From: Mytilus trossulus
Lineage: Eukaryota > Mollusca > Bivalvia > Mytilida > Mytilidae
DNA length: 64,000 nucleotides
Reading direction: 5' to 3'
NCBI RefSeq assembly: GCF_036588685.1
Contig: NC_086380.1
Location: 30,336,474 to 30,400,473, forward strand
In this document: positions 1-11,120 of the stretch, piece by piece
Numbering within the stretch: the first letter of the stretch is position 1
Layout of the letters: every line of letters begins with the position of its first letter
Notes under the pieces: generated by a model
Database searches by the model: none
What the model was told of the DNA's origin: nothing
What the model saw: only the letters and a program-made list of their open reading frames with translations
Made by a program: the position numbers and the translations under genes

Positions 1-650
1 TTTTAGAAATAAGTAATAGATTTTTTTATTTTTTCTAAAAAGCTTGCCATTTGAAAGCTCATGTTGTTGTTTTTGTTTTTGTTTTTTTTGCTTTGTAGTT
101 ACATCCATTCAGAGTAATGCCTTACATCTAAATTGTAATGGGGTAACAATAAATTGAATAGAGGAAAGGCCAATAACTTATTTAAGGCCTAGAATTTTCT
201 TTATGTGCGTGGTAATTTTTTAACCCCAAAAAATCCGTACGCTGACCAACAGTTGCATACATCACCAGCATTTGGTTAAGGGGAAAATTGTTTAAATTAA
301 AATCAAACCACATTTTTAAGATTTAAATGTCAATAGTCATTCTTAACATCTTCATGAAATCAATCTTAGCCAAAAACATTTACTAGTTTTTATGATTTAG
401 TTGTCAAAGGTTATGCACAATAAAAAAAATTATGTTTATTGTTTTTAAAGGTGGGGCGAAAGATACCAAAGGGACAGTCAAACTCATAGATCGAAATAAA
501 CTGATAACGCCATGGCTAAAATGAAAAAGACAAACAGACAAATAATAGTACACATGACACAACATAAAAAACTAAAAACTAAGCAACATGAACCCCACCA
601 AAAACTGAGGATGATCTAAGGTGCTCCGGAAGGGTAAGCAGATCCTGCTC
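1..650 (+). pseudogene. Intron-1 remnant of an upstream FA-PAN paralogue ('copy 0'), cut by the window edge
   Basis: The segment is nearly identical to 2354-3000 and 21045-21650, which are the 5' halves of intron 1 in the two complete FA-PAN genes. By offset, the matching exon 1 would end roughly 280 bp left of the window. There is no exon 2 or 3 before the next promoter segment. The homology stops near 650-750 and is followed directly by the upstream region of copy A. The lone copy C (13051-16650) breaks off at a similar point. I infer a duplicated promoter, exon 1 and 5' intron 1 unit. Confidence 0.6.
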
Positions 651-695
651 CACATGTGGCACCCGTCGAGTTGCTTATGTTTTAACTGAGAAATA
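447..695 (-). repeat. Dispersed repeat family A, copy 1
   Basis: Shares long near-identity with 2800-3015 and 21467-21655 on this strand, and with 36060-36285, 45860-46083 and 51700-51910 on the other. Orientation is set so that the longest copy (45712-46083) is plus. Blocks around 'ggtgccacatgtggagcagg' and 'accaaagggacagtcaaact' are shared. It has no coding content. It sits within duplicated intron 1, so it was present before that duplication. Confidence 0.7.
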
Positions 696-699
696 TAAA

Positions 700-1130
700 C
701 ATGGTATATTTAGTTGGCATACTATGGTTATTGTTTAATATTTATAACAATTTAAAAACTAATTAAACCATTTTAATAACTACCTTGGTTGGGTTATATG
801 TTATCGTTCTGTCTGTCTGTCGTCGTCATCTTTTCTCAGCCAGATGTTTTATAATCACTTATTTTCGCAATTGCTTTTGCTGCCAAATATTTTTTACCAA
901 AAATTACAAGAGTTTGTTCTTCCAAAATATCGGTGAAGTTAACAATTGAACAAATAGTGCTTATGAAACAGATATCAATATCGCAATGATTTACGAAAGG
1001 AATAACCCAATAATTTTTGTCGTTTCTAACTTAAAGCCAGGATTTCTGGAGATTTAATTGAATAAACAATGATTTATTACAAACGCCCTTATAACAAGGT
1101 CATTAAACATATATGTGTGTGTATCTCAAC
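700..1130 (+). promoter_or_regulatory. Conserved upstream segment of the FA-PAN genes (copy A)
   Basis: About 400 bp that recur at 18690-19110 (diverged) and 19490-19865 (nearly identical), each time ahead of FA-PAN sequence. I see no clear TATA box or transcription start, so a promoter role is inferred from position and conservation only. It could simply be co-duplicated flank. Confidence 0.35.
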
Positions 1131-1322
1131 GCTGGTAAAAGATCACGTTGTGATTGGTTTAACGCCGTCACGTGGTAACCCCCTATGAGACCGTAGGGGG
1201 TTAGTAAATTTCATAGGGGGTTCATGACGCGTTAATGGTGACGTCATCGATTAATTTTGTTGTGTTTCCTCATTCATTTTTCAACAAAACGCATGAGAAA
1301 AAGTGCAGCGTGCGATAAATTC

Positions 1323-1462
1323 GTTATACGGTTAACTACTGACCCCTACGGATCCATAGAGGGTAAATAAAATCCATAGAGGATTATGTCTCCGGCCTCA
1401 CCCCCTATGGATTTTACTAACCCTCTATGAATCCGTAGGGGATCAGTAGCGAACCATATAAC
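1323..1462. repeat. Long imperfect palindrome upstream of copy A
   Basis: Two arms of about 59 bp face each other across a loop of about 22 bp. Both arms carry the words 'ctactga', 'cctacgga' and 'catagaggg' in mirror image. The neighbouring stretch 1180-1222 holds further small palindromes of the form CCCCCTA...TAGGGGG. In copy B (about 20060-20150) most of the left arm and loop are missing. Confidence 0.75.
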
Positions 1463-1479
1463 TTATAGTCATCTCTAAT

Positions 1480-1720
1480 TTGTGTGCTATTTTCACATTT
1501 CTTGATCGGTATGAGAAAAATATTTCTCCTCACTTACTATTCTGGGAAAATGATTGGTCGAAAATTGATTATAACGTCAAATTTTATTCGTTTCTTCTGA
1601 ATTTTTCTATTGTTTCCTATTGGGACGCCAAAAAAAAGTCGACCATGCATCAATACGTCAAATATAAAGATCAGAACTTCTAAAATCTTTGAAGAGAAAG
1701 GATAAAAATCATAAGCGACT
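1480..1720 (+). repeat. Dispersed repeat family K, copy 1
   Basis: Homologous to 20170-20400, to part of 33780-33935, and to 44560-44890 in reverse orientation. The shared core carries 'gattatgacgtcaaatt' and 'gtcgaccatgcctcatgacg', with several TGACGTCA-like (CRE-like) octamers. The short open frames over it are not conserved between copies. It lies about 300-500 bp ahead of the start codons of copies A and B. Confidence 0.6.
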
Positions 1721-2000
1721 TTTTCTTGATTTGCCACTTACTATATTATATTGTTTATGTTGTTGTCATGAATTATTTCACCAAAGCAATTCGAATAAAA
1801 AGAGAAAAAAACTAGCATTAAGAATTTATGAAAACTTTAAGGTTGTATAACACATTATTTTTACAATCAACTATCTACTTAAAATCTAGTCCTATCCAAT
1901 TTATTTAAAACAATATAACTATACAAACTCTCAATCAATAAAGCAGTTGGAACTTTAATGTCAAGCGTTTCACTGCAGATTGTAGCGTTACACTGAAGAC

Positions 2001-5000
2001 ATGACAAAACTATTTAATGTGAGATTAGGATGTTTGATACTTTTAAGTATAGTAGGGGTTATTTACATTGCAAATGGTATGTATTCACTAAATAATAATC
2101 TTCATTTTTTTTTTATAAAATTTGAAGTATGAAAATTTAAACTTTTTGATTTCATATTAAATGATATAGATTTGATAGAGAATGATTCCGCATTTCTTAT
2201 TTTTGTATTTGAGCTGTTTTATTTGACAATGGTCATGTTGTAATTTTCCGTAACTGAATTGTGTTTCCATTGTCTAGAAATCATAGTGTTTCAATTTCGA
2301 ACTTATATATCATTATTCTGTCATGTATTAGGGTAAGAGAATTTCGCGGACTGATGTTTTAGAAATAAGTAATAGATTTGTTTTTTTCTAAAAAGCTTGC
2401 CATTTGAAAGCTCATGTTGTTATTTTTGTTTGTTTTTTTTTTTTTTGCTTTGTAGTTACATCCATTCAGAGTAATGCCCTACATCTAAATTGTATTAGGT
2501 TAATAATAAATTGAATAGAGGAAAGGCCAATAACTTATTTCAGGCCTACAATTTTCTTTATGTGCGTGGTAATTTTTTAACCCCAAAAAATCCGTACGCT
2601 GACCAACAGTTGCGTACATCACCAGCATTTAATTATGGGGAAATTTGTTTAATTTGAAATCAAACCACATTTTTAAGATTTAAATGTCAATAGTCATTCT
2701 TAACATCTTCATGAAATCAATCTTAGCCAAAAACATTTACTAGTTTTTATGATTTAGTTGTCAAAGGTTATGCACAATAAAAAAATATGTTTATTGTTTT
2801 TTAAGGTGGGGCGAAAGATACCAAAGGGACAGTCAAACTCATAGATCGAAATAAACTGATAACGCCATGGCTAAAATGAAAATCGACAAACAGACAAATA
2901 ATAGTACACATGACACAACATAGAAAACTAAAGTGTAAGCAACACGAACCCCACCAAAAACTGGTGGTAATCTCAGGTGCTTCGTAAGGGTAAGCAGCTC
3001 TTGCTCCACATGAGATAATATAATAACTATAATAAAAGATAGATACCTGTCTTAATAAAGAATAATGAAAACTTCTTGATCGTATGACAAATTCGTTTTC
3101 CAATTAATTTTTTATCTAAAATCTAAAAGTCAATTTCTTGATTACAATATATTGATGAATATTCTTGATGTATTAATAAGTTGGATACTTGAATTTGAGA
3201 ATTCGACTGAAGGTAAATGTGATACAAAATTTGAAGACCTGACAAAACTTTAAAATCAGATAAGGGTGGTTGTGGTATAATTGGGTTGTATACATTGCAG
3301 ATGGTATGCAGACAGTAATGATGTATTTTCTGTGTTATAAATCCTCGTTTTTTCAAGGCGCTCACATAACTCAACTGAACCTTACGCGCGACCATATAAA
3401 CAATATACGCGGGGTTCATTAAGCAATAACTGCGTCAGTGGGATTGAGTAGTACACAGAATAAAGTAAATGGTATATAAATATTTGAGACTCCCATACTT
3501 TTAGGAAGATAGATTCGAAATATGTGTTATGTCCTATTAACAATAGACATATATTCGCAGATCTTTATCTTGATAGCACCTTAATTGATCGTCCGATTTA
3601 TTTCTGGAGTTTTTGGTGCATAAGTTGCAGTTTTCAGTGGGACTCTTTTTAAAATGATTCGAAACTACAAATGTAAAGTCTAAAAAAAATATTAGAAAAC
3701 AAATATGCTACACAGCAACACACCACGACAACCACTGAATTGCAGGCACCTGACTTTACGCAGCCGTCTATAGAATGTAGAAGGGTTAAACGTATTTGTA
3801 GGGTGTCCAACACATACTCTTTTATCAGTGTAACAAAAAAAGACAGAAAATACAGATCTAACAGTACATGCAGTTACTGAAAGCTAGTTCAAAGCCATAA
3901 CAGCTTTTGAAAAAGCATGTATTTAAGACTTTAATGTCGATCAGTACATACCCAATGCATTTCGTGTAAAGATCTTATAAACAGTCCGAGAAAAAACATG
4001 ACCTTGTGCAAGGCCAAAATATAGGTATCGACAGAATGAGGCCCTTTAACATGTTTAATGTTCAAAGCGTCTTTTGGTGATTTTTGTTTAATCAAAATGT
4101 AATATCCCACAGAAAAAGTAGGATGACAGTTAAATCATTTTTAATTAAGTTTATACGCTTGATTTATCAAACTGTTTCTGAATTAAGCTTACTTGTTTGG
4201 GCTAGAACTTTGAAAAAAATCCGTTCTATGGGGTCTCGTTAAAGAGTCAGTCAAAGAGTGTCATCATGCCGCTACCAAATTCCGATAACAAGATAAACCG
4301 CATTTTCACGATTTTCTACGTTTTCTTTTTGTCATTTCTTTTTAGGATACCAATATCAAATCGAGTTACATACATCAGATTCCGGTTATATCTCAATGAC
4401 AGAAGGTTTCGGTTATATAGATCATATCAAATTCTTGAATAAGTATGGGCACTCTGGAAATTCGCTCGTATTCAAATATAGTTGTGACGGTGCTCGAATA
4501 TATTTACTAGAAACCACCAGGAAGTCGTCAGATCAAGGAATATATGAAATAGTCTTGTATCCTCGAACACGTCCAGAAAAAATTGTTATGCGTCGTAGCA
4601 AAGATGGTGTTATTGAAGACCTTGCAAGCACCTTCATTCCAGGACTACTTGAACGTTTTGATTGTCCTAACTTCCACCCAATCTGGATAGCATGGGAAAA
4701 TGGTTTTTTTAGCCTTGGAAAGGGTCTTTCTCTGTATGAGGATACAGTCTACAATTGGACAGATCCGGAGCCCTTTGTCATAACGTCAACTGGGATTATG
4801 ACGTCATATGGTGCTTCTGGGAACTGGATAATTTACATTGAAGGTAAATTTGCTAATTTTGCTCGATTTAGTATATGTATTTTTTAAACAGCTTGTTTTA
4901 TTCGAATAAAATCAAATCCATTAAAGGATACCATAACAACTGTTTCACGTTTTCTCGTTTTGATATCATTGTTCAAAATCAGAAGCCTCGTCACGTGTTG

Positions 5001-7231
5001 TCTTTAATTGAATATTAAAGAATTCTATCAGCCCTTTAAAGTTTGGAGTTTGTGAAACATCTTTTTTATTAACTTTTCTTTTTCGCAGAATTTGGGGTTT
5101 AATTTTAGAGGTTTAAAAATGGTGTATGTACCAGTCGTTGGAGACAATATATAGTCGCTTAGATCTCTTCGTATTAACAAAAACAGAAATATTTTTCTTT
5201 TATTATAAATTCAAACTTCATGAAGCAGTTTTTTGTATTGCTATCGAAACCGAATTAAAAATTTACGAATTTAAGTTTTATTTATATATAAATTCTTCAA
5301 GCTTTACACAAATCTACCACGAATTTAATGACATCATTTATAGAATATTAATCTAGAGAGGATTGGGTTGTTTAGAGTCGTTAAAATGTAAACATGCACA
5401 AGAGTAACACATATATTGAGATTCGTTAATACCATAAAATGTTGCAAAGTACATGTAACAACGAAGAAATAAGAAGTTGACAGTGGGGACACTAAAATCA
5501 TCATGTTTGTCAAAGGGTCTAGCTTGGTGAAGTCTATTTCAAGTAAAATAACAAGACACGATGCAGACCTTCTAATGTCAGTTATATCTTTGATAGCAAG
5601 TTCACTGGGATATTTGAGATGCTAGTAATCATATGAACACAAATACTCCTCGTGTTATATAAATAAATCTACAATTATCATAAAAATAAATCCTTATTGT
5701 TTTTTGCGGTTTTTTCTTTGTTATTCTTTTGTTTTTGTTTTTCGTTTTCGTGCCGGTAGAGTATTAGCAATCAATTTTTTTTTAAAATAAAACACTGGAT
5801 ATAATCTTTCGATCTTTTGTAGCGGCGCATCTGTCATATTCACAACCTACAATATAAAATACAATGAAAGACTGGGATCAATGAATAGTCCTGAGTCTAC
5901 ACAGTCAAACCTGTATTAAGCAGTCACTCTTGGGAAGTTTTAAAAGTGACCGCTCAAAAGAGATGACCTTTGAAATGAGGTTCCGAAAATTTTGAATCTG
6001 ACATCACCTATGGTCGGGATTGGGGCAAATAGTTTTAGTCTTTTCAATCGGTAGAGTTATGGTTTATGTTTCAATGAAAAACAAATGGCGGATTCCAGAG
6101 ATGTAAACGTAGAGAAAACATTTATTTTTTTAATAATCGTGGAGAAATACGTCGGTGAAACGGTTTTTAATGGAAACGGAAAGGAGAGGATTACCAGGAA
6201 TTCACCTCCTTTTGCAGAATGGTTAAAATGTGTTCCGATTTTCATTTTGACTTCGATAATGAACAAAAATGTTTTTCGGAATGATTATTCCGGTAGTTTA
6301 AAACATTTAAAAGACCGTTGTTAACTGTCGAAATGAAGACAAAAATATGTGACCGCTGACCGCATTATACAGGTGACCGCTGGTTTGGGTTAAATTATTT
6401 AGAGAAAAAGTTTCGGAGGAACTGAAAGTGACCGTTAAAGGCTGTTAAAAATGAAGAGCCAAAAATACGGATTCCTGTGCTGTTAACGTGAATAAAACAT
6501 TCGATTTTTTTTATTTTCGTGGAAAAATAAGTCGGTGATACGTTTTTCAATCAAAACAGAAAGAAGTGGAACACGAGGAATTCACGAATTCACCTCCTAA
6601 AGGATAATCTCGGTTGAAAATGTGTTAAGATTTTCATTTTGATTTAGATACTGCACACAAATATTTTTCGGCATGGTTATTTTGGTAGTTAAAACATTAA
6701 GATAATCGTTGTTAAAAGTCGAAAAGAAGACACAAATAGGTGACCGCTGTCCGTGTTAGACAGGTTAACGCTGATTTGAGTTAGATTATATAGAAAAATA
6801 AACGTTTGAAAGGGTCTAAAAGTTACCGTTTTATTCATATTTGTAACTACAAAGTGGTCAAATATGTTAAAAATGAAGAGTTAAAAATGTATGTATTTGT
6901 ATGTAATATTCATATTTGTTGTTTAACATATGTTAAACTTACTAACTTAATTTCAGCAACGTTTCCTGGCAAGTTTGGAACATGCGGTACGTTCGATACA
7001 AGAGCAAACATGACTATTTTGGAAGAGTTCACTTTAATCAATGAACAACGTTGTGGATTTATATGCTCGAATAGAGAAAACTGTATGGGGTTCAATTATA
7101 ATATTGTCAACAAATCTTGTGCCCTTGTATCATCAGGAGAGATTATACACACAGCTAGTGTTCATCATTGGGTTTTCTACACACGTGGCCTACCTGTACA
7201 AAATGCTGACATATATTTGGGTTGCTGCTAA
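2001..7231 (+). CDS. FA-domain plus PAN/apple-domain secreted or anchored protein, copy A (3 exons, 282 aa)
   Basis: Spliced exons are 2001-2076, 4346-4843 and 6957-7231. All junctions are GT/AG and both are phase 1, giving 849 nt. Residues 1-5 are short and basic and residues 8-25 are hydrophobic, so this is a signal peptide or signal anchor. Residues 26-191 match the farnesoic acid O-methyltransferase-like domain family (Methyltransf_FA): a YEIVLYP strand, WIAWENG at 139-145, WTDP at 163-166 and GNWII near 184-188. Residues 192-282 form a PAN/apple-like domain with cysteines 201, 224, 228, 234, 246 and 281/282. Most proteins with this FA domain are not proven enzymes, so ligand binding outside the cell is likelier than methyl transfer; that is inference. 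The exact function is unknown. Copy B has the same architecture. Confidence 0.85.
2800..3015 (-). repeat. Dispersed repeat family A, copy 2 (in intron 1 of copy A)
   Basis: Near-identical to 447-695 and 21467-21655, and truncated at about 3010 relative to the longest copy. The open frames across it are fragments of the repeat, not a gene. Confidence 0.7.
3020..4345 (+). other. Rest of intron 1, copy A
   Basis: No coding signal. Stretches at 3220-3560 and 3880-4345 align with 21650-21990 and 22130-22585 in copy B. They end in matching polypyrimidine tracts and TTTAG acceptors. The middle of the intron differs between the copies. Confidence 0.6.
5895..6445. mobile_element. MITE-like element in intron 2 of copy A
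   Basis: Starts near 'cagtcaaacctgtattaagc' and ends near 'gcattatacaggtgaccgct'. The inner words 'acctgtattaagc' and 'gcattatacaggt' are inverted, with 11 of 13 bases matching. The same sequence is in copy B at about 24100-24580, so it predates the gene duplication. No transposase is visible. Confidence 0.5.
6085..6885 (+). repeat. Tandem duplication (about 390 bp unit, two copies) in intron 2 of copy A
   Basis: The block from 'gcggattccag' to 'aatgaagagccaaaaat' (about 6085-6468) is followed by a diverged second copy (about 6470-6885) ending in 'aatgaagagttaaaaat'. Both contain GTGACCGCTG-type words. Copy B has one unit only (24290-24650). The second unit ends about 70 bp before the exon 3 acceptor. 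Confidence 0.65.
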
Positions 7232-8880
7232 TGTAATTCTAGTTTTATTGTAAAAGTGGGTTTCCGTAACTATATTTCATATTCTTATCCCCAATGTTCC
7301 AGATATATAAAACACGTTTGTTTCTGGAGGTCTGATGACAACTGTTACATGACAGAAAGCTGATAACAACCTGAGCGAGAGTTAGGTAACTGAAGAAGTT
7401 CGAATGTTTATAGACATGCATTTTCATTGAATAATATTTTATTTTTATTACATACTTCTTTATTTATATAGCATGAGTGTTCATTTGTACTTTATTAAAT
7501 GTTTCCAATTTCCTTAAAATAATTTTTGGATTTATTTCAGTTTATTATATCTGATTAAAAATGACATAATTTAGCAAACGGTCGGAATACAATCATTAAA
7601 ACATTTACATCTCACTTCATACAAAGAACAATTTCCATGAACAAAAACCTGCATTGCTTACACCCAATGCATTTGAATTTTGGTTGTCTCATTGGCAATC
7701 ATAGTACATCTTTTTGTTTTTATATTTCATTTTGGAATAAAGACAACCAAAATTATCAGGTTAAGAAGATCCCTCGATATCAGTTTTAAACTAAAACTCT
7801 GACTAGTTATGCTTTATATATTACATTGTTTACATTTGAGTTGAAATAGCTGTTTCAATAAGACCTATTCGATGTCTCCGTCATACTAACTGTTGTAAAA
7901 AAAAACAAGGACGTAATAATGCAGCAACAGTATAAAAAGGTACCAATGATTTCTCAATTGATGGATTTCCCCTTTGGCATCCGATAGACTAATCACAGTA
8001 GTCGAGTTCATAGGTTGGACTTTAACCCATGTAATGATAAAATTGGAGGTTTTATTTTGTACCAGAACAACACTGAAATTGAGCTGTGTTCTTTATAAAG
8101 GAGATACAATATACATGCGTTGGTTCATTAAAAGAATACAACGAGCCCATGCTCGATAATTTCAAATAACCACCTAGTTGTCTTGAAAGATGCACAGAAA
8201 AAATCATCAATAAAACAGTATACATGCAGTGGGTTTAAATCATAAATACATAGAAAAACAGAATTGCATGCTATTTCAGTATACTGTTCTGTAATGTCCA
8301 TTATAAATACATAGAAAAACAAAACTGCCTGCTATTTCAGTATACTCTACTGTCATTTCAATTTGATGATTGTGAATCTAGACCATGGATGAATTAAACT
8401 TGTGAAATAGTTATATGAGCTATGTCGGATAGAAATTAAACTTATGCTAATAAAAATAAATACATCTGTTAGCTTATTTCGGGCTGAAAAATCTCTATGC
8501 ACAGTCTGTAACTGTTTGATAATTGAGTTGATATAAGAACCCTACAAAACAGAGCAACATTCTTCTTTTACTTATCAATACGGTGACAAATAATGTCAAC
8601 TTAAACATTTAATGGACCGAAATACCTCACGGCTAATTTTGGTCTAATTTCGAAGATAAATATTATACCCTATGAGGCATGTCGTAGAGTGCCAACGTGG
8701 TGTAGATTTTTTTTAACTGTGGTCAAGATTCAAAAGGGGGGATTTGCAATTTTTTGACATTTATGACAAATTCTCGGTAGTCCATCATGATAAATGACAG
8801 GTTTTTCTATGGAGCCCTGCTCTAGGAATACTAATACGAATTCAGCTTGTCATTTTAATGCCTTATTGCCAGAGATTAGT
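7232..8880 (+). other. 3' flank of copy A, no gene
   Basis: 7232-7400 aligns with 24996-25135 and 7410-7960 with 26785-27365, so the flank was duplicated with the gene. A small duplication of about 90 bp is visible at 8190-8345, where 'aatacatagaaaaacaaaa' recurs. I see nothing coding. Confidence 0.55.
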
Positions 8881-8900
8881 GAAGTACACCCTCGCGTCTA

Positions 8901-9016
8901 GTCCAAATAATTATGACGTCTTGAAAGGCTATAATAATTTTTTTCTTTGACCCCTTAAGTAAGGCGTCAAAGAAAAAAATTATAATAGCCTTTCAAGACG
9001 TCATAATTATTTGGAC
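8901..9016. mobile_element. Near-perfect 116-bp palindrome (MITE-like)
   Basis: Two arms of 51 bp beginning and ending with GTCCAAATAATTATGACGTC or its complement differ at one position and enclose a loop of about 14 bp. A lone arm fragment occurs at 49055-49083, so it is a dispersed family. Arms this well matched suggest recent insertion or ongoing arm correction. Confidence 0.85.
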
Positions 9017-9885
9017 TTCCTCGAGTCCAACTTGTAAGAAAATAAAAAAAATATCTTTTATCTACGGAAGTTATCGAGAGAAAAAAATATGCATATTTAA
9101 TATTTAGCTATGAAATAATATATAATAATATAAACATATAAAGATATTTTTGAGAAAGTTTTGTTAAAATGCCCTAAAGAACAGAGGAAAAATAAGTACT
9201 TTAAATTTAACAACCGGTCCATGATTTAATGTTAACATGATGTAATCCATTACTGATTATTTAGACCCCAAAAAATGTTGGAACTATAAAAAAAATACTC
9301 TTTATGCATACTAAAAACAAATGTCAGTATTTTAATAATAAACATTTTAGTATATGATTTTTTTTTATTGTTAATTTGTCAATCAGTACAAGAGCAATAG
9401 CAATTTGAGAACTTGTGTCCCCCTTTTTTATAAAACAAGACAAACAATGGCATATATAGCAGACTTGACTAAAACCGATTTGAAAGCCCGATATATAAGT
9501 GAACTACAAAGAAACACGATTCACAGAGATATTACGCTACAAAAGAAACTGTCTAGGTATATAATACTCTAACACTATAAATCGATTTGCACGTTAATTT
9601 AAAAAGGTAACGGAATACTAATTAAAACATATGGGAGGATGCATGGCATGTCATACTTCCGATAATAATATTCGATACAAAATCGATAAAAGAAAATATC
9701 TCCAGCTGGTTTGAAAGCGCACCAACCGCTTCCAGGTCCGAGACCACTGGCAGGTTTATTTTGTTTAGATTTGTTTTGGTTTTGTTGTTCGTTTTGTTTT
9801 TGGAGAGAGAGAGAGACCCAACCATATCACATCGGAGGCCACTAACAACAGAAAACTTGAAATATTCGGCTTTGAGATTAATAGA
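9017..9885 (+). other. No gene seen
   Basis: AT-rich sequence with no supported ORF. A short GA-rich run lies near 9800. The GTTTTGTTT-rich stretch at 9755-9800 is low complexity. Confidence 0.5.
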
Positions 9886-11120
9886 TCAATCATCATCTTT
9901 ATCGTAGCAATCTTCTAACACAATATAATGAGTAAGCTGGTTTCTACAATCACCACTGTCCTGACAACAACAAATGATGGTACACAACAAATTCTGTATG
10001 TAGCATACGGCAGATTTGCTACAAACAGTTTTGTCAAACAAGGTCCTGTGAAAAGTCAAAGGACATTGGGTACAACATACTAGTATTTTGAAACTTTGGA
10101 GCTATTCCTAATATCCATAGGTCAAGATCAAGGTGATCTAGGTGGTGGTTTGACGATATAAGCATGCATCCGGAGGTACACTCGAATAATGTGCTAACTG
10201 AATGATGCATCGGAAGGAGGAAGTCTCATAAAGTAAGCAGCCTAAGAAAACCCCGACCTAAATTTTGAGTTTATGTACTGATTGATCCTTGCTTCTGGGA
10301 TCATATTAAACCTGGCTAAATTGACTTTTCACTGCAACAGATGTGTCAATACTAAAACCAGCTAGATTGTCACATTTTAATACATGCATTGATTTTGTTT
10401 CGGCGTCTTGTAATTGTCCTTTTTGCCATTTCCGATTAAAGAAGACGTGTTGCATCCTGTTAGAGCGTGAGCAGCTGGTGATGAATAGGAAAAAACCTTC
10501 TTGCGTCTTTGGTTGAAGAAAGGCTTCCAGTCTGAAACCACAATTCATCATGTTTGACATCTGACGAAAAGACCTTATTAGAGATATAACATAAGTGTCT
10601 TGATTTTAATATCATGCAACCCCTGGAATAACTTTTTACTTCCTGTGCATTAACAAACAGAGGCGGTAGAATTATTCTTATATCTGCCTCTTCAGTCACT
10701 TACAGATCCTTCACAAAACTGCTTCAAAGTATATAGATTTTGAAAAGATTTCGCAAAGATATTTCCTCATGTTCTTGCAAATCAAAATCACTGTAGTTCG
10801 AGAGTGCATAGTCACCTACAAATCTTATCAACCGCTGTTTATTTTCAGGTGCATAAAGAAATTTCTAAAAATCTCCAATTGATCTGCAGTCAATGACTTG
10901 AATAACCTTAGATCTACCACCATTTGAAAATAAACCTTGTTGTCTCTTTGACGCATTCACGGTTTTCATTCTCAATTTTACTCCTTATTCTTTCTGCTGA
11001 TTATGTAGAACGTTCCACATCATATCGATCAAACACGTGTATAACACACCCGAAGTTTTCAAAACAAGTTATTCTGGTTTTAAAGGCGTCCTCGACCAAA
11101 TCTCAATATGTTGTACCTTT
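9886..11120 (-). pseudogene. Decayed relic of an uncharacterised invertebrate gene family with a Cys-rich C-terminus
   Basis: Read on the minus strand, collinear fragments in changing frames match a widespread invertebrate family that I know from predicted proteins only. In order they are: 'VFDRYDVERST' (about 11050-11010); 'ENKQRLIRFVGDYAL' (about 10850); 'EEADIRIIL' and 'LWFQTGS' (10699-10460); 'ALTGCNTSS' (about 10455); 'LPPSDASF' (about 10230); and a tail 'VCSKSAVC...CTIICCCQDSGDC' ending at a TGA at 9886-9888. Frameshifts and stops separate them, so no full protein can be made. Such families are often mobile-element associated. I cannot assign a function. Confidence 0.55.

Noticed and set aside
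2801..3419. Minus-strand ORFs of about 100 codons ahead of FA-PAN exon 2
   Set aside because: They lie over family A repeat and intron sequence; the matching ORFs in copy B are altered or broken, and no domain is recognisable.
4396..4887. Taking the 163-codon ORF as a complete single-exon gene
   Set aside because: A polypyrimidine-AG acceptor at 4345, a GTAAAT donor at 4844 and matching phases with exons at 2001 and 6957 show it is an internal exon.
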